Positions 9,435 to 18,300 of a stretch of 64,000 nt of DNA are shown piece by piece. The position numbers and the translations under genes are program-made. Every line of letters begins with the position of its first letter. The stretch's first letter is position 1. This DNA comes from Roseibium aggregatum. Lineage in GTDB: Bacteria > Pseudomonadota > Alphaproteobacteria > Rhizobiales > Stappiaceae. The stretch covers positions 1 through 64,000 of the forward strand of contig NZ_JABFCZ010000003.1 in assembly GCF_014692675.1 (NCBI RefSeq). The letters run 5' to 3'. Under the pieces are notes generated by a model, which was not told the DNA's origin, did no database searches, and saw only the letters and a program-made list of their open reading frames with translations.

Positions 9435-10827
9435 ATTGCTCGTCCGTATGCCGGATGATGTCGTCCTCGTCGAGGCAGGTTCCCGACTGAACCTCGATCA
9501 TGCGCACCGGAATCTTGCCCCGGTTATAGAGCTTGTGCTTTGCGCCGAGCGGCACGTAGGCCGACTGGTTTTCCGATAGCAGCCGGACTTCGCCGTTGAT
9601 GGTGATTTCGACGGTGCCGGAGACGACGATCCAGTGTTCGGCCCTGTGCAGGTGGCTTTGCAGGGTCAGGTTCTGGCCCGGCCGGATCATCATCGACTGA
9701 ACCGAAAACCGGTCGCCGGAACTGATGCGCTCGGTGTATCCCCAGGGCTTGTAGGCGCGCGGATGAGCCTTGATCTCCCGCCGTCCTTCCGCTTCGAGTT
9801 GCTCGACGATCTTCTTCACGTCCTGGGCCTTGTCCTTGTGAGAGACAAGGACCGCATCCCGGGTCGCGATCACGAAGACGTCCTGGAGGCCGATGACCGA
9901 GACCAGGCCTTCGTCCGCATAGGCCAGGCAATTGTCCGAGTTCAGGAACCGGGTGTCGCCGAGGCCGCTGTTGCCGCGGGCATCCTTGTCCAGGACACCC
10001 CAGATTGCCGACCAGGAGCCGAGGTCGTCCCATTGCGGCGAGACGGGCACGCAGGAGACATTATTCGCCCGTTCCATGATCGCATAGTCGATCGAGATGT
10101 TCTCGATCCGGGAAAAGGTCTCTGCATCGAGCCGTGTGAAGTCGAGATCCCTTGTGCGCGTCGCCATGGCCTCGCGGATGGCCGCGAGCAGGTCCGGCTG
10201 ATAGGTCTCAAAGGCTTCCAGCATCGCCTTGGCGGAATAAAGAAAGATGCCCGCATTCCAGACATAGTTTCCCGCGCTCAGGAATGTCTTCGCGGTTTCC
10301 AGGTCGGGCTTCTCGACAAAGGCCTCGACCTCCCGGACCGGGTCATCCCCGGTCATCAGCCGGATATAACCATAACCGGTGTTCGGTTCGGACGGTGTGA
10401 TGCCGAAGGTCACGATCCGCCCGGCACGCGCGGCAGAGGCCGCGTTCTGAACCGCCTTGAGAAAAATGTCCTCCCGCCCGATCAGATGGTCGGAAGGCAG
10501 CAGCAGGACCAGCGCGTCCGGATCCTTTTCGGCTGCGATCATCGCGGCCATTGCGGCGGGGGCTGCGGTATTGCGCCCCATGGGTTCGAGCAGGATCGTG
10601 TCCGCTTCCACGCCGATTTCGGCCAGCTGTTCGCCCATCAGGAAGCGGTGATCGTTGTTGCCGATCACGATGGGCGAAGCGAACGCCTCGCCGCGCACTC
10701 TGTGACAGGTTTTCTGGAAAAGACTTTCGCCGTTGAATATGGGCAGGAACTGCTTCGGCCGGTCCTTGCGCGACAGGGGCCAGAGGCGAGATCCGATACC
10801 GCCGGAGAGAATGCAGGGAAAAATCAT
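9433..10827 (-). CDS. manC: Mannose-1-phosphate guanylyltransferase / mannose-6-phosphate isomerase
   Basis: This type II bifunctional enzyme (~464 residues) provides GDP-mannose for capsule, O-antigen or exopolysaccharide. The nucleotidyltransferase domain opens with ILSGGIGSRLWPLSRKDRPKQ, then LLPSDHLIG and FVEKPD. The C-terminal cupin isomerase domain shows KPWGYTERI, LQSHLHRAEHWIVVSGT and the family ending. The ATG at 10827 is preferred because the catalytic fold begins immediately; a GTG at 10854 would add nine residues. It is divergent from the epimerase gene, with about 240 bases between the starts, suggesting a small polysaccharide-precursor locus. Confidence 0.94.
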   Translation of the reverse strand: MIFPCILSGGIGSRLWPLSRKDRPKQFLPIFNGESLFQKTCHRVRGEAFASPIVIGNNDHRFLMGEQLAEIGVEADTILLEPMGRNTAAPAAMAAMIAAEKDPDALVLLLPSDHLIGREDIFLKAVQNAASAARAGRIVTFGITPSEPNTGYGYIRLMTGDDPVREVEAFVEKPDLETAKTFLSAGNYVWNAGIFLYSAKAMLEAFETYQPDLLAAIREAMATRTRDLDFTRLDAETFSRIENISIDYAIMERANNVSCVPVSPQWDDLGSWSAIWGVLDKDARGNSGLGDTRFLNSDNCLAYADEGLVSVIGLQDVFVIATRDAVLVSHKDKAQDVKKIVEQLEAEGRREIKAHPRAYKPWGYTERISSGDRFSVQSMMIRPGQNLTLQSHLHRAEHWIVVSGTVEITINGEVRLLSENQSAYVPLGAKHKLYNRGKIPVRMIEVQSGTCLDEDDIIRHTDEQ

Positions 10828-11069
10828 TTGGAGACCTGGGGTTTCGAAGGCCACATGAAACAGCAGCTATATATTAAGTTTTCCTGCTCCATACAGTAGC
10901 GGCCGAAGGCTGGCAAAAGGTAAAGGGCATTTCATCGGGATGGAAGCGGCCCGGGCAAGTGTCGCATCGCCCTGAAAGAGCCGTCCGGGCAGCAGGGCAT
11001 AATTGTGCCCTATGAAAGATTTTTATTGTTGGTCGACCGGTTTTCCCGGAGTTGCGAGAAAAAAGTTAC

Positions 11070-12080
11070 ATGAAAACAGTTCTGGTTACCGGGTCCGCCG
11101 GCTTCATCGGATATTTCCTGTGCACGCGTCTGCTTCAGGACGGTTTTCGGGTCATCGGGCTCGATGCGATGACCGATTATTACGATGTGTCGCTGAAGGA
11201 ACGGCGCCATCAGATGCTTCTGCAGAACCAGCATTTCAAGGCGGTTTGCGCGCGGGTCGAGGACCCGGATGTACTGATGAACCTGTTTCGGGCCGAAACC
11301 CCGGACATCGTCATTCATCTGGCCGCACAGGCGGGCGTGAGGTATTCGATCGAGGAGCCGCGCTCCTATCTGCAAAGCAATATCTGCGGCACGTTCGAAC
11401 TGCTGGAAGCCGCGCGCGCCCATCCGCCGCAACACATGCTGCTGGCGTCGACCTCATCGGCCTATGGCGCCAACACCCATATGCCCTACACGGAGACGGA
11501 CAAGTCCGACCACCAGCTTTCCTTCTATGCCGCGACCAAGAAGGCGACGGAAAACATGGCGCATTCCTATGCGCATCTGTTCGACCTGCCGGTCACCATG
11601 TTCCGCTTCTTCACCGTTTATGGCCCCTGGGGCCGGCCCGACATGGCGCTGTTCAAGTTCACCAAGGCGATCCTCGAGGGCAGGCCGATCGACGTCTACA
11701 ATTACGGCGACATGAAACGCGACTTCACCTATGTGGAGGATCTCGTTGAAGGCATAAGGCTGCTGATCGATGCGGTGCCCGTGCGTCCTGAAGACGGCAT
11801 CGTGCCGGAAGGCGACAGCTTGTCGCCGGTCGCGCCCTGGCGGATCGTCAACATCGGCAATTCCGAGGCCGTTCAGCTCACCGAGTTCATTTCGGCAATC
11901 GAGGACGCGACCGGCCGCAAGGCGGAGCAGAACCTGATGCCGATGCAGGCCGGCGATGTCCCGGCAACCTGGGCCAATGCGGACCTGCTGCAGGCGCTCA
12001 CCGGTTACCGGCCGAAAACCTCGGTGCGCGAGGGTGTGGCCCGCTTCGTCGAATGGTACCGGGATTACTACCGGGTCTGA
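11070..12080 (+). CDS. lpsL: NAD-dependent sugar-nucleotide epimerase, probable UDP-glucuronate 4-epimerase
   Basis: This extended short-chain dehydrogenase of ~336 residues has a Rossmann motif TGSAGFIGYFL at the N-terminus, the conserved LDAMTDYYDVSLKERR block of UDP-glucuronate/galacturonate 4-epimerases, LAAQAGVRYSIEEP, a catalytic YAATKKA and RFFTVYGPWGRPDMA. It should interconvert UDP-GlcA and UDP-GalA for lipopolysaccharide or exopolysaccharide. The start at 11070 is chosen because the fold begins there. The substrate is inferred from the block pattern; a UDP-glucose 4-epimerase activity is less likely. Confidence 0.88.
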   Translation: MKTVLVTGSAGFIGYFLCTRLLQDGFRVIGLDAMTDYYDVSLKERRHQMLLQNQHFKAVCARVEDPDVLMNLFRAETPDIVIHLAAQAGVRYSIEEPRSYLQSNICGTFELLEAARAHPPQHMLLASTSSAYGANTHMPYTETDKSDHQLSFYAATKKATENMAHSYAHLFDLPVTMFRFFTVYGPWGRPDMALFKFTKAILEGRPIDVYNYGDMKRDFTYVEDLVEGIRLLIDAVPVRPEDGIVPEGDSLSPVAPWRIVNIGNSEAVQLTEFISAIEDATGRKAEQNLMPMQAGDVPATWANADLLQALTGYRPKTSVREGVARFVEWYRDYYRV

Positions 12081-12093
12081 TCCGGGCGCCTGT

Positions 12094-12564
12094 TTACGCT
12101 GCCGGATCCTGACAGACGTCCACCCAGATGGCGTTGGTGATCTCGGCCATCTGCTCCGGGCTGATGCGCAAGGCCGCATTGGTCGCGCCGGCGGCCGGGA
12201 TGACCTCGTCGAAATCCTTCAGCGACACGTCGCAGTAGACCTTCAGCGGGTTCGCCAGCCCGAACGGACAGACGCCGCCGACCGGATGGCCGGTGATGTC
12301 TTCCACCTCCGCAAGCCCCAGCATCTTGACCTTGCCGCCGAAGGCCGCCTTGGCCTTCTTGTTGTCGAGCCTTGCATCGCCGCGGGCGACCACCAGGAAC
12401 ACCTCGTCCTTGAGCCGGAACGACAGCGTCTTGGCGATCTGTGCCGGCTGTACCCCGTGGGCGGCGGCGGCCAGTTCCACGGTCGCGCTGCTTTCCGGCG
12501 TTTCCAGGATTTCAAGATCGGGTGCTGCTTCGGACAGGTGACGTCTTACGCTTTCAAGGCTCAT
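12094..12564 (-). CDS. YbaK/ProRS-associated domain protein (aminoacyl-tRNA deacylase family)
   Basis: This 156-residue single-domain protein hydrolyses mischarged aminoacyl-tRNAs such as Ala- or Cys-tRNA-Pro in studied relatives. The fold shows AQIAKTLSFRLKDEVFLVVARGD, the catalytic lysine region LDNKKAKAAFG, and the GHPVGGVCPFGL loop typical of YbaK/EbsC proteins. It is convergent with the epimerase gene (13 bases apart) and stands alone. Substrate specificity cannot be read from the sequence. Confidence 0.85.
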   Translation of the reverse strand: MSLESVRRHLSEAAPDLEILETPESSATVELAAAAHGVQPAQIAKTLSFRLKDEVFLVVARGDARLDNKKAKAAFGGKVKMLGLAEVEDITGHPVGGVCPFGLANPLKVYCDVSLKDFDEVIPAAGATNAALRISPEQMAEITNAIWVDVCQDPAA

Positions 12565-12772
12565 CGGGGTTCCTGATCTGGGGTGAGGCGGGATACGCGG
12601 GGAGCGCCGATATGATCAAATTCCGGCACGCTCGACAACAATAAAGGGCCGGCCGAAGGAGGCCGGTCGATAAAGAAATACTAAATTTTAACTAATCGAC
12701 TTAACCCAATCGAAAGTCAGATGCGCCACTTTCCTGCCTCAGGGGGCTGGCTAAAAGCCGGGAACAGTCGAG

Positions 12773-12946
12773 ATGGTCAAGCCAATGACAGCAATGACGC
12801 TCCAGACGGAGAATGGGGTTCGTGCCCGACGCGGCAAACAGGGCTCCGGCCTGTCGTTTCTCGTCCTCAAGAACCTGCTCTTCTGGGGGTCGATCGGCCT
12901 GTCCTGTTACGGCATCTACCGCCTGATCGCCTATCTCGTCAGTTAG
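12773..12946 (+). CDS. Small single-pass membrane protein, function unknown
   Basis: A 57-residue ORF starts with ATG 12773 and ends at TAG 12944-12946. The first ~26 residues are polar with an Arg/Lys patch (RARRGKQG), followed by a hydrophobic helix (FLVLKNLLFWGSIGLSCYGI) of transmembrane length. The topology is probably cytosolic N-terminus. A GGAAC upstream of the start is a weak ribosome-binding sequence. It sits between two minus-strand genes as its own unit. No family was recognised, and an alternative start at Met5 is possible. Confidence 0.5.
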   Translation: MVKPMTAMTLQTENGVRARRGKQGSGLSFLVLKNLLFWGSIGLSCYGIYRLIAYLVS

Positions 12947-12997
12947 GCTTTCCTGGAATTTCTCCCGTAAATCTTCAGCGTGTCCGCAGCCGCTCGC

Positions 12998-14158
12998 TCA
13001 GGCGCAATCGGCGCGAAGGGCGTTGGCGCCGAAGTGGTTGTCCGGCCGGAAGCTTTCGGGCAGGGCAACGGCCGGTTCCGTTTCCGTGATGTCCGCCACC
13101 AGCGCATCGGCGGCCAGATGGGCGATCCCGAAGGAAATCTTGTAGCCGCCGGTGGCCGCATAAGTCCGCTCATGGCCCGGAAGCAGGCCCAGCAGCGGGT
13201 CGCGCTTGTGGCAGCGCGGCCGGATCCCCGCCCAGGAGCCGATCACCTTGCGCCGGGCAAGCGCCGGACAAAAGGCCCGGGCGCGCTCCGCCAGTTCTTC
13301 CGCCAGCGCTTCGTTCGGAACGACATCGGTAAAGTCCCGATCTGCCGTCGAGCCGACGGCGACCGTATGGTCGTCATGGGGAACCACGTAGAGCCCGTCG
13401 CAATAGACCGCGGGCATGGCCTCCAGACCGGAGCCTTCGATCAGGAGCGCCTGACCCTTTTCACCGGAGCCGACCTTCTCGCCGGTCATTTCCGAAATCC
13501 TGTCGAAGGCCGCATAGCCGTTTGCCAGCACCACCCGGTCGGCCGGGAGCGTGTCGCCGTTTGCAAGGCGCACTTCTTTTCGCGCCTCGTCATATCCGGC
13601 AAAGCCATTACCGATCAGGAGGTCTGCTTGCGCTTTCAACGGCCCGGTCAGTGACGCGGCGAGCGCATCCAGATAGGCCTGCGGCGCGACCCGGGCCGAC
13701 AGGGTTTCGTAAACGACGCCGTAGGGCGCGGCTGACGGCGTCAGCCAGGTGGCGTGGGTGTTCGGGTCGTCAAGCTTGTAGGTGAAGCCGGTGTCGGCGC
13801 TCTGCCAGCGCGTCCGGCTTTCCTCCACCCTGAGCTTCTGGTGGATAAGCTTGTCTTCCGAAGTGATCGGCATCACCCGGCCGCAGCGCCGGTAACCGGT
13901 GGCGGATCCCGTTTCCGCCTCGAGCGCGCGGACATGGCCTTCAAGGGAGATGAGCGCCTGGAACTGGAACGCCTTCTTGTCGTTCCAGCGGGCCGGCATA
14001 TGGGGCATCAGGGCCCCGAGCACGCCGCCGCTGGCGCCGGCTCCGATGCGCTCAGATTCGATCAGCGCCACCTTGAGCCCGGCCTTTGCGGCACTTCGGG
14101 CGACCGACAGACCGAAAATACCCCCGCCGATCACGGCAAGATCGTAACTGTTGGTCAT
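12998..14158 (-). CDS. FAD-dependent oxidoreductase (DAO family), probable stand-alone MnmC2-type enzyme
   Basis: This 386-residue D-amino-acid-oxidase-fold flavoprotein has the FAD motif VIGGGIFGLSVARSAAKAG at the N-terminus, ERIGAGASGGVLGALMPHMP, and the C-terminal FAD block GSWAGIRPRCHKRDPLLG. The substrate-facing start resembles the oxidoreductase half of MnmC, which converts cmnm5U34 to nm5U34 in tRNA. The divergent neighbour, 56 bases away, is the MnmC methyltransferase half, which supports a split MnmC. A general glycine/sarcosine oxidase role cannot be excluded. The start ATG at 14158 places the dinucleotide fold immediately. Confidence 0.75.
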   Translation of the reverse strand: MTNSYDLAVIGGGIFGLSVARSAAKAGLKVALIESERIGAGASGGVLGALMPHMPARWNDKKAFQFQALISLEGHVRALEAETGSATGYRRCGRVMPITSEDKLIHQKLRVEESRTRWQSADTGFTYKLDDPNTHATWLTPSAAPYGVVYETLSARVAPQAYLDALAASLTGPLKAQADLLIGNGFAGYDEARKEVRLANGDTLPADRVVLANGYAAFDRISEMTGEKVGSGEKGQALLIEGSGLEAMPAVYCDGLYVVPHDDHTVAVGSTADRDFTDVVPNEALAEELAERARAFCPALARRKVIGSWAGIRPRCHKRDPLLGLLPGHERTYAATGGYKISFGIAHLAADALVADITETEPAVALPESFRPDNHFGANALRADCA

Positions 14159-14214
14159 GAGCCCCGCGCTCCCCTAAAACGTCTTTGAGATATTTTGACC
14201 AAGGTTCTAATCCC

Positions 14215-14952
14215 ATGGGCGAGCCCACGCAAAAGAAAACGCCGGGACAAATCGTAGCCCCAAGCCTGGACTGGCTCGACGGCGAGGTGCCACGCGCCGA
14301 AGCCTTTGACGACACCTATTTCTCCCGCGCCGGCGGTCTGGAGGAAACCCGCCACGTGTTTCTGGCCGGCAACGGCCTGCCGGATCGCTGGCAGGGGCGG
14401 GAAAGCTTCACCATCGCCGAATTCGGCTTCGGCACCGGACTGAACTTCCTGACCACGCTGAAGGCGCTGAAAGCGCAACAGCCTCCGCCGCATCTGACCT
14501 TCATCTCCTTCGAGCTTTATCCGATGACCCGGGAACAGCTTGCCCGCGCTCTGGGCGTCTTTCCGGACCTGGCAGACGAGGCGGACGAGTTGACCGCTCA
14601 ATGGCAGCCCGCGCCCGGCTGGTCGAAGCTGACGTTTGACGGCGCGGACCTCTGGCTCGGCATCGGCGATGCCCGCGACATGATCGCGGATCTTGCCCGG
14701 GCAGGCGAGGGTACCCCCTCCGGTCCCGTCGACGCCTGGTATTTCGACGGCTTCAGCCCGGCGAGGAACCCGGAACTGTGGGAAGAAGACCTGTTGAAGG
14801 CGGCTTTCGACGTCACCGCCGAGGACGGGACCTTCGCCACCTACACCGCCGCCGGCTGGGTCCGGCGCAATCTGGCAGGTGCAGGGTTCATAGTCGAAAA
14901 GCAAAAAGGCTTTGCCGGCAAGCGGGAGATGGTCGCGGGGCGGAAGGATTAG
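14215..14952 (+). CDS. mnmD: tRNA (5-methylaminomethyl-2-thiouridylate) methyltransferase MnmD
   Basis: This SAM-dependent methyltransferase of ~245 residues corresponds to the N-terminal half of enterobacterial MnmC. It methylates nm5(s2)U34 to mnm5(s2)U34 in the tRNA wobble position. Motifs are FDDTYFSRAGGLEETRHVFL, the SAM loop EFGFGTGLNFL, and DAWYFDGFSPARNPELW with the conserved catalytic aspartate; the ending GKREMVAGR also matches the family. ATG 14215 is chosen over the longer frame because AAGG lies upstream and family N-termini align. The oxidoreductase partner is encoded divergently next door. Confidence 0.9.
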   Translation: MGEPTQKKTPGQIVAPSLDWLDGEVPRAEAFDDTYFSRAGGLEETRHVFLAGNGLPDRWQGRESFTIAEFGFGTGLNFLTTLKALKAQQPPPHLTFISFELYPMTREQLARALGVFPDLADEADELTAQWQPAPGWSKLTFDGADLWLGIGDARDMIADLARAGEGTPSGPVDAWYFDGFSPARNPELWEEDLLKAAFDVTAEDGTFATYTAAGWVRRNLAGAGFIVEKQKGFAGKREMVAGRKD

Positions 14953-15045
14953 GTCTGCGCAGCCTTGGATATGGCTTGTGATTTGACCTGATCGCAGGCG
15001 GCCGCTTTAGTGAATTTTGTTTTCAGCCAGGCTTGGGAGGACGGC

Positions 15046-15354
15046 ATGGCAATGACGCTGCAGGTACTTTATCCGGTCGGCCCGGACACCACCTTCGATT
15101 ACGACTATTACGCCAACAAACATTTCCCGATCGTGCAGGAAGCCATGGGTGACTTCATCGCGTCGGTACATGTGGTCAAGGGACTGGCCGGCGGGCCGGG
15201 CACGGCGCCTGAATTTCACGCCATCGCCACCATGAATTTCGCCAGCAAGGAAGCCCTTGAAAGCGCCCTGAAGGCCTCCGGCCCGGCCCTGGCGGACATC
15301 CCCAACTTCACCAACGTCCAGCCGCAAATGCTGATCGGCGAGACGCTGGATTAG
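15046..15354 (+). CDS. EthD-family dimeric alpha-beta barrel protein
   Basis: This ~102-residue ferredoxin-like DABB protein has the EthD signature PVGPDTTFDYDYYANKHFPI followed by AEFHAIATMNF-like core strands and a C-terminal helix. Proteins of this group are small cytoplasmic dimers of poorly defined function; the name comes from an ether-degradation cluster. ATG 15046 is preferred because GGGAGGA precedes it. It converges on the KAP-NTPase gene with a gap of 27 bases, which leaves no room for separate regulation at their 3' ends. Confidence 0.75.
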   Translation: MAMTLQVLYPVGPDTTFDYDYYANKHFPIVQEAMGDFIASVHVVKGLAGGPGTAPEFHAIATMNFASKEALESALKASGPALADIPNFTNVQPQMLIGETLD

Positions 15355-15381
15355 GGGCTCTTTCACTCGATAGGCGTCAGG

Positions 15382-18300
15382 CTAACCGCCCGCGACCGGG
15401 ACGATTTTGTTCAGCCACTCCACCGCATCCTTGTCGATTTCGGTTGTCACCGGTGCGCCGTTTTCATCCGTCAGCTTCGCGTCTTTCATGAGCGTTGCGA
15501 AGACGGTGTTCCGGACAAGGGAAGCGTAGGCTTCATCGGCTGGACCTCCCGTTCCTTCACTTCCAGGAAGTTTGGTTTCCTCGGCAAGCAGATACTCCGC
15601 CCATTCCGGGTTTTTCGCGAGAATGCCCCAGGACTTCGGATAGCCGATCATCAGCACCACGCCGACCACAAGCTGACGCCAGCGTTTGCCGCCGACCTTT
15701 CTGTCTTCCTGTTGCGCCTCGAAGGCCACCAGGCTGTTCTGGTACATGGAGATTGCGTTGATGATCCGCTTGATGTGGCGCGGATTGCCTGGAAGGAAAT
15801 GGCCGATGGGCTGCAGCCTGTGGCGGATCGCTTCCTCGACCGCTTCGCGCCGGGTGGAGCGTTGCAGAATGACCGCGTCGCGGACCGCCCGTTCGGCCAC
15901 CTTCCGGTTGGCTCTCGGAGCACTCTGGCGAATGTTTTCGATGGTGGCCGACGCCAGCCTGTCGATATCCTCCAGGGTATGGCCCTTGGAGATGGTATCG
16001 GTGATCGAACGCAGCAGTTCCGGGTCGATTTCCGGTTCTGCGCGCGTGGGCTCCCGGCTTTCTTTTTGCTCCGATTTGCCCTGATCGCCCGGCGCGTTCG
16101 TGCTGCTCGCAGTGTCGCTGCCATCCTCCGGCTGAGGCTCCTCGGCCGCATCCGCTTCCTGCTGTTGCACCACGCGCCCGATCAGGACCGTGCTGACATA
16201 ATCTTCCAGCTTCTCGCCCATGTCGGGCAGCACGTAGGACAACTGGATTGCCTTTTCGACGAACCGTCCTCCAAATGTATGTTCCGGCCCGACGTTGATG
16301 TGCTTCATGTCGCTGTGGCAGACCTCGAAGGCCTGTTCGATCCAGTTCCTGTCGCCGAGCAAGAGATAGACGACGCGCGGACTTTTCAGGATCGTCTGCA
16401 GCCCGCGGGTCATCTCGACGATGAACTTCGGTTCGCAGCGGTCGATGTCATCGATGATGACCAGCACAGGCCGCTCGACCGCCTCCATTATCTCGGCGAA
16501 ATGCTTCCGGAACCGGCTGAGCGGATCGGCTGAGCCGAGCGAATAGTTCTTGGCTGCTTCCGGTGTGCCGGGCAGCAGTGTCTGGGTGAAGGTCGCGAAC
16601 AATGACCAGGCCGCCGACGCACCGCCCATCAGGATCGTCAGGAACGTAATCAGGAATTTCGCCGCACCTCCGAGCGCGCTCGTGCCTTCCGGCAGCTTGC
16701 CGTCCTTGAAGAAGCTTGTCAGCACTTTCAGGTCGAACAGGCCGAGGCCGAGAAGGAGTACGAATGCAAGAATGACAAAGCCGAATGTGATGAAGGCGTT
16801 CTGCACCTTCGGCGTCCAGAAGCGCCACAACAGCTCCCGGACCCAGAGCCCGCGCCAGCGGTCGAAACGATGGAACCGGCTCTCCCGTTTCATCTCGTAG
16901 GGTCCGTCCCCATTGAAAACGATGTCTGGACAGCCCTCGGTCCAAATCGTCGAAAAGCAGGCCTTGCGGATCGTCTGGTAGAAACTCCACCAGGGCGGAT
17001 CCACATGCTGATTGAGCCAGGCGTTAAAGGGAACGATGATCCAGGGCCGCCGCGCCTCGCGGTCGTAGCGGCTTTCCAGGGTGCCGGGCTGCTGCGGGTC
17101 GACCTTGTCGCCGGAAAGGAACAGGCCGGTCATGTCCTTCCGGTCCGGATAGAGGGTTTCCAGAAAGTCGGGTTTGGTGCCCGGACCGTCCAGTTCTGGG
17201 TTCAGGGTCCGGGCGATCAGGTTTGCAAAACTGGTCTTGCCGCCGCCCCAGGGCGCATCGATATGAGCGACAAATCCGGCCGCGTCCTTTTGCGGCGCGC
17301 GCGCCTTGTAGGGTTTCAGCCCCTGCTCGATGCACCAGATTTCATGCAGGATCGTCGCCAACGAGACGGCCAGCGCCCCGCGTCCGAGCGCATCATGATC
17401 CCGCTCCGCATCGTCCCGCCGGACACGGATCTCGCCTTCGGGGAGGGGTTCGGTTTTTTCCTCTGCTGGCGGTTCGGATTCTGCCACCGAAGGGTCTGAT
17501 CCCTGGTTCTCGGACAGTTCCGGCCAGCCCTGATCCTGCAGAAAATCCCGCAATCGGGCGACTTCTTCCGGCTTGAGGCTGAGGACGGCGCCGCGCCAGT
17601 TGCGCCGGGTGATGCCGGCTTCATTGATCACCTGATCGCGGGGCAGGGGATTGTCATCGTCGAATTGCCGAACCCGCGTCGGAAACCGCAGGGTGCCGTC
17701 CTCGTCCTCGGTCTCGGTCGAAATGACCTGCCCCAAGCCGACAAGCCCGCCCCGGTCGTCGCGGTTTTCCGGGTCTATGGCGCGCCAGTAGACGACAGGG
17801 TCGCCGGCTTTCATGGCCTTCGGCAGCGCCTTGCCGGATTTCCAACGCAATGTGGATCCGGGAACAGCCTCCGCAGTCCAGCGCGCAACCCGGTCGTTTG
17901 GCGTGTACTGGAGGATCCAGACCTTGGGGAGGGAGGGAGATTCCGGCTCGTCGTTAGCATCGTCGGCCGGCGCCTGATCCGTTCCAGATTCTGTCGCTTC
18001 CGGAGATTTGGCAAGATCGTCCAGGGCCGGAATATCGAGGTCCTCGACCTTCATATTCTCGGCGACCTGCCTAACCTGTTCCGCGACCGAGGGGCGTGCC
18101 TGGCTATCACCGGAAACGCTGGATACGCTTGATCCCGCTTCCGGCAGAACGTCGCCTTCAGGCGGGGCGGCTTCCTCCGGATACTGCTCCCGAAGCTCCG
18201 CCATCCGCGCTTCGAGCATTTCCGGGCCGCCCTTGTTGTATAGCTCGGTCAGTTCTTTGATCGTCGCGTTGACCAGTTTCGGTCCTTGATGCCAAATAGG

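Noticed and set aside
12647..12668. GC-rich hairpin GGCCGGCC/GGCCGGTC upstream of the YbaK gene
   Set aside because: It lies upstream of the minus-strand gene and has only a weak T-run, so neither terminator nor operator is supported.
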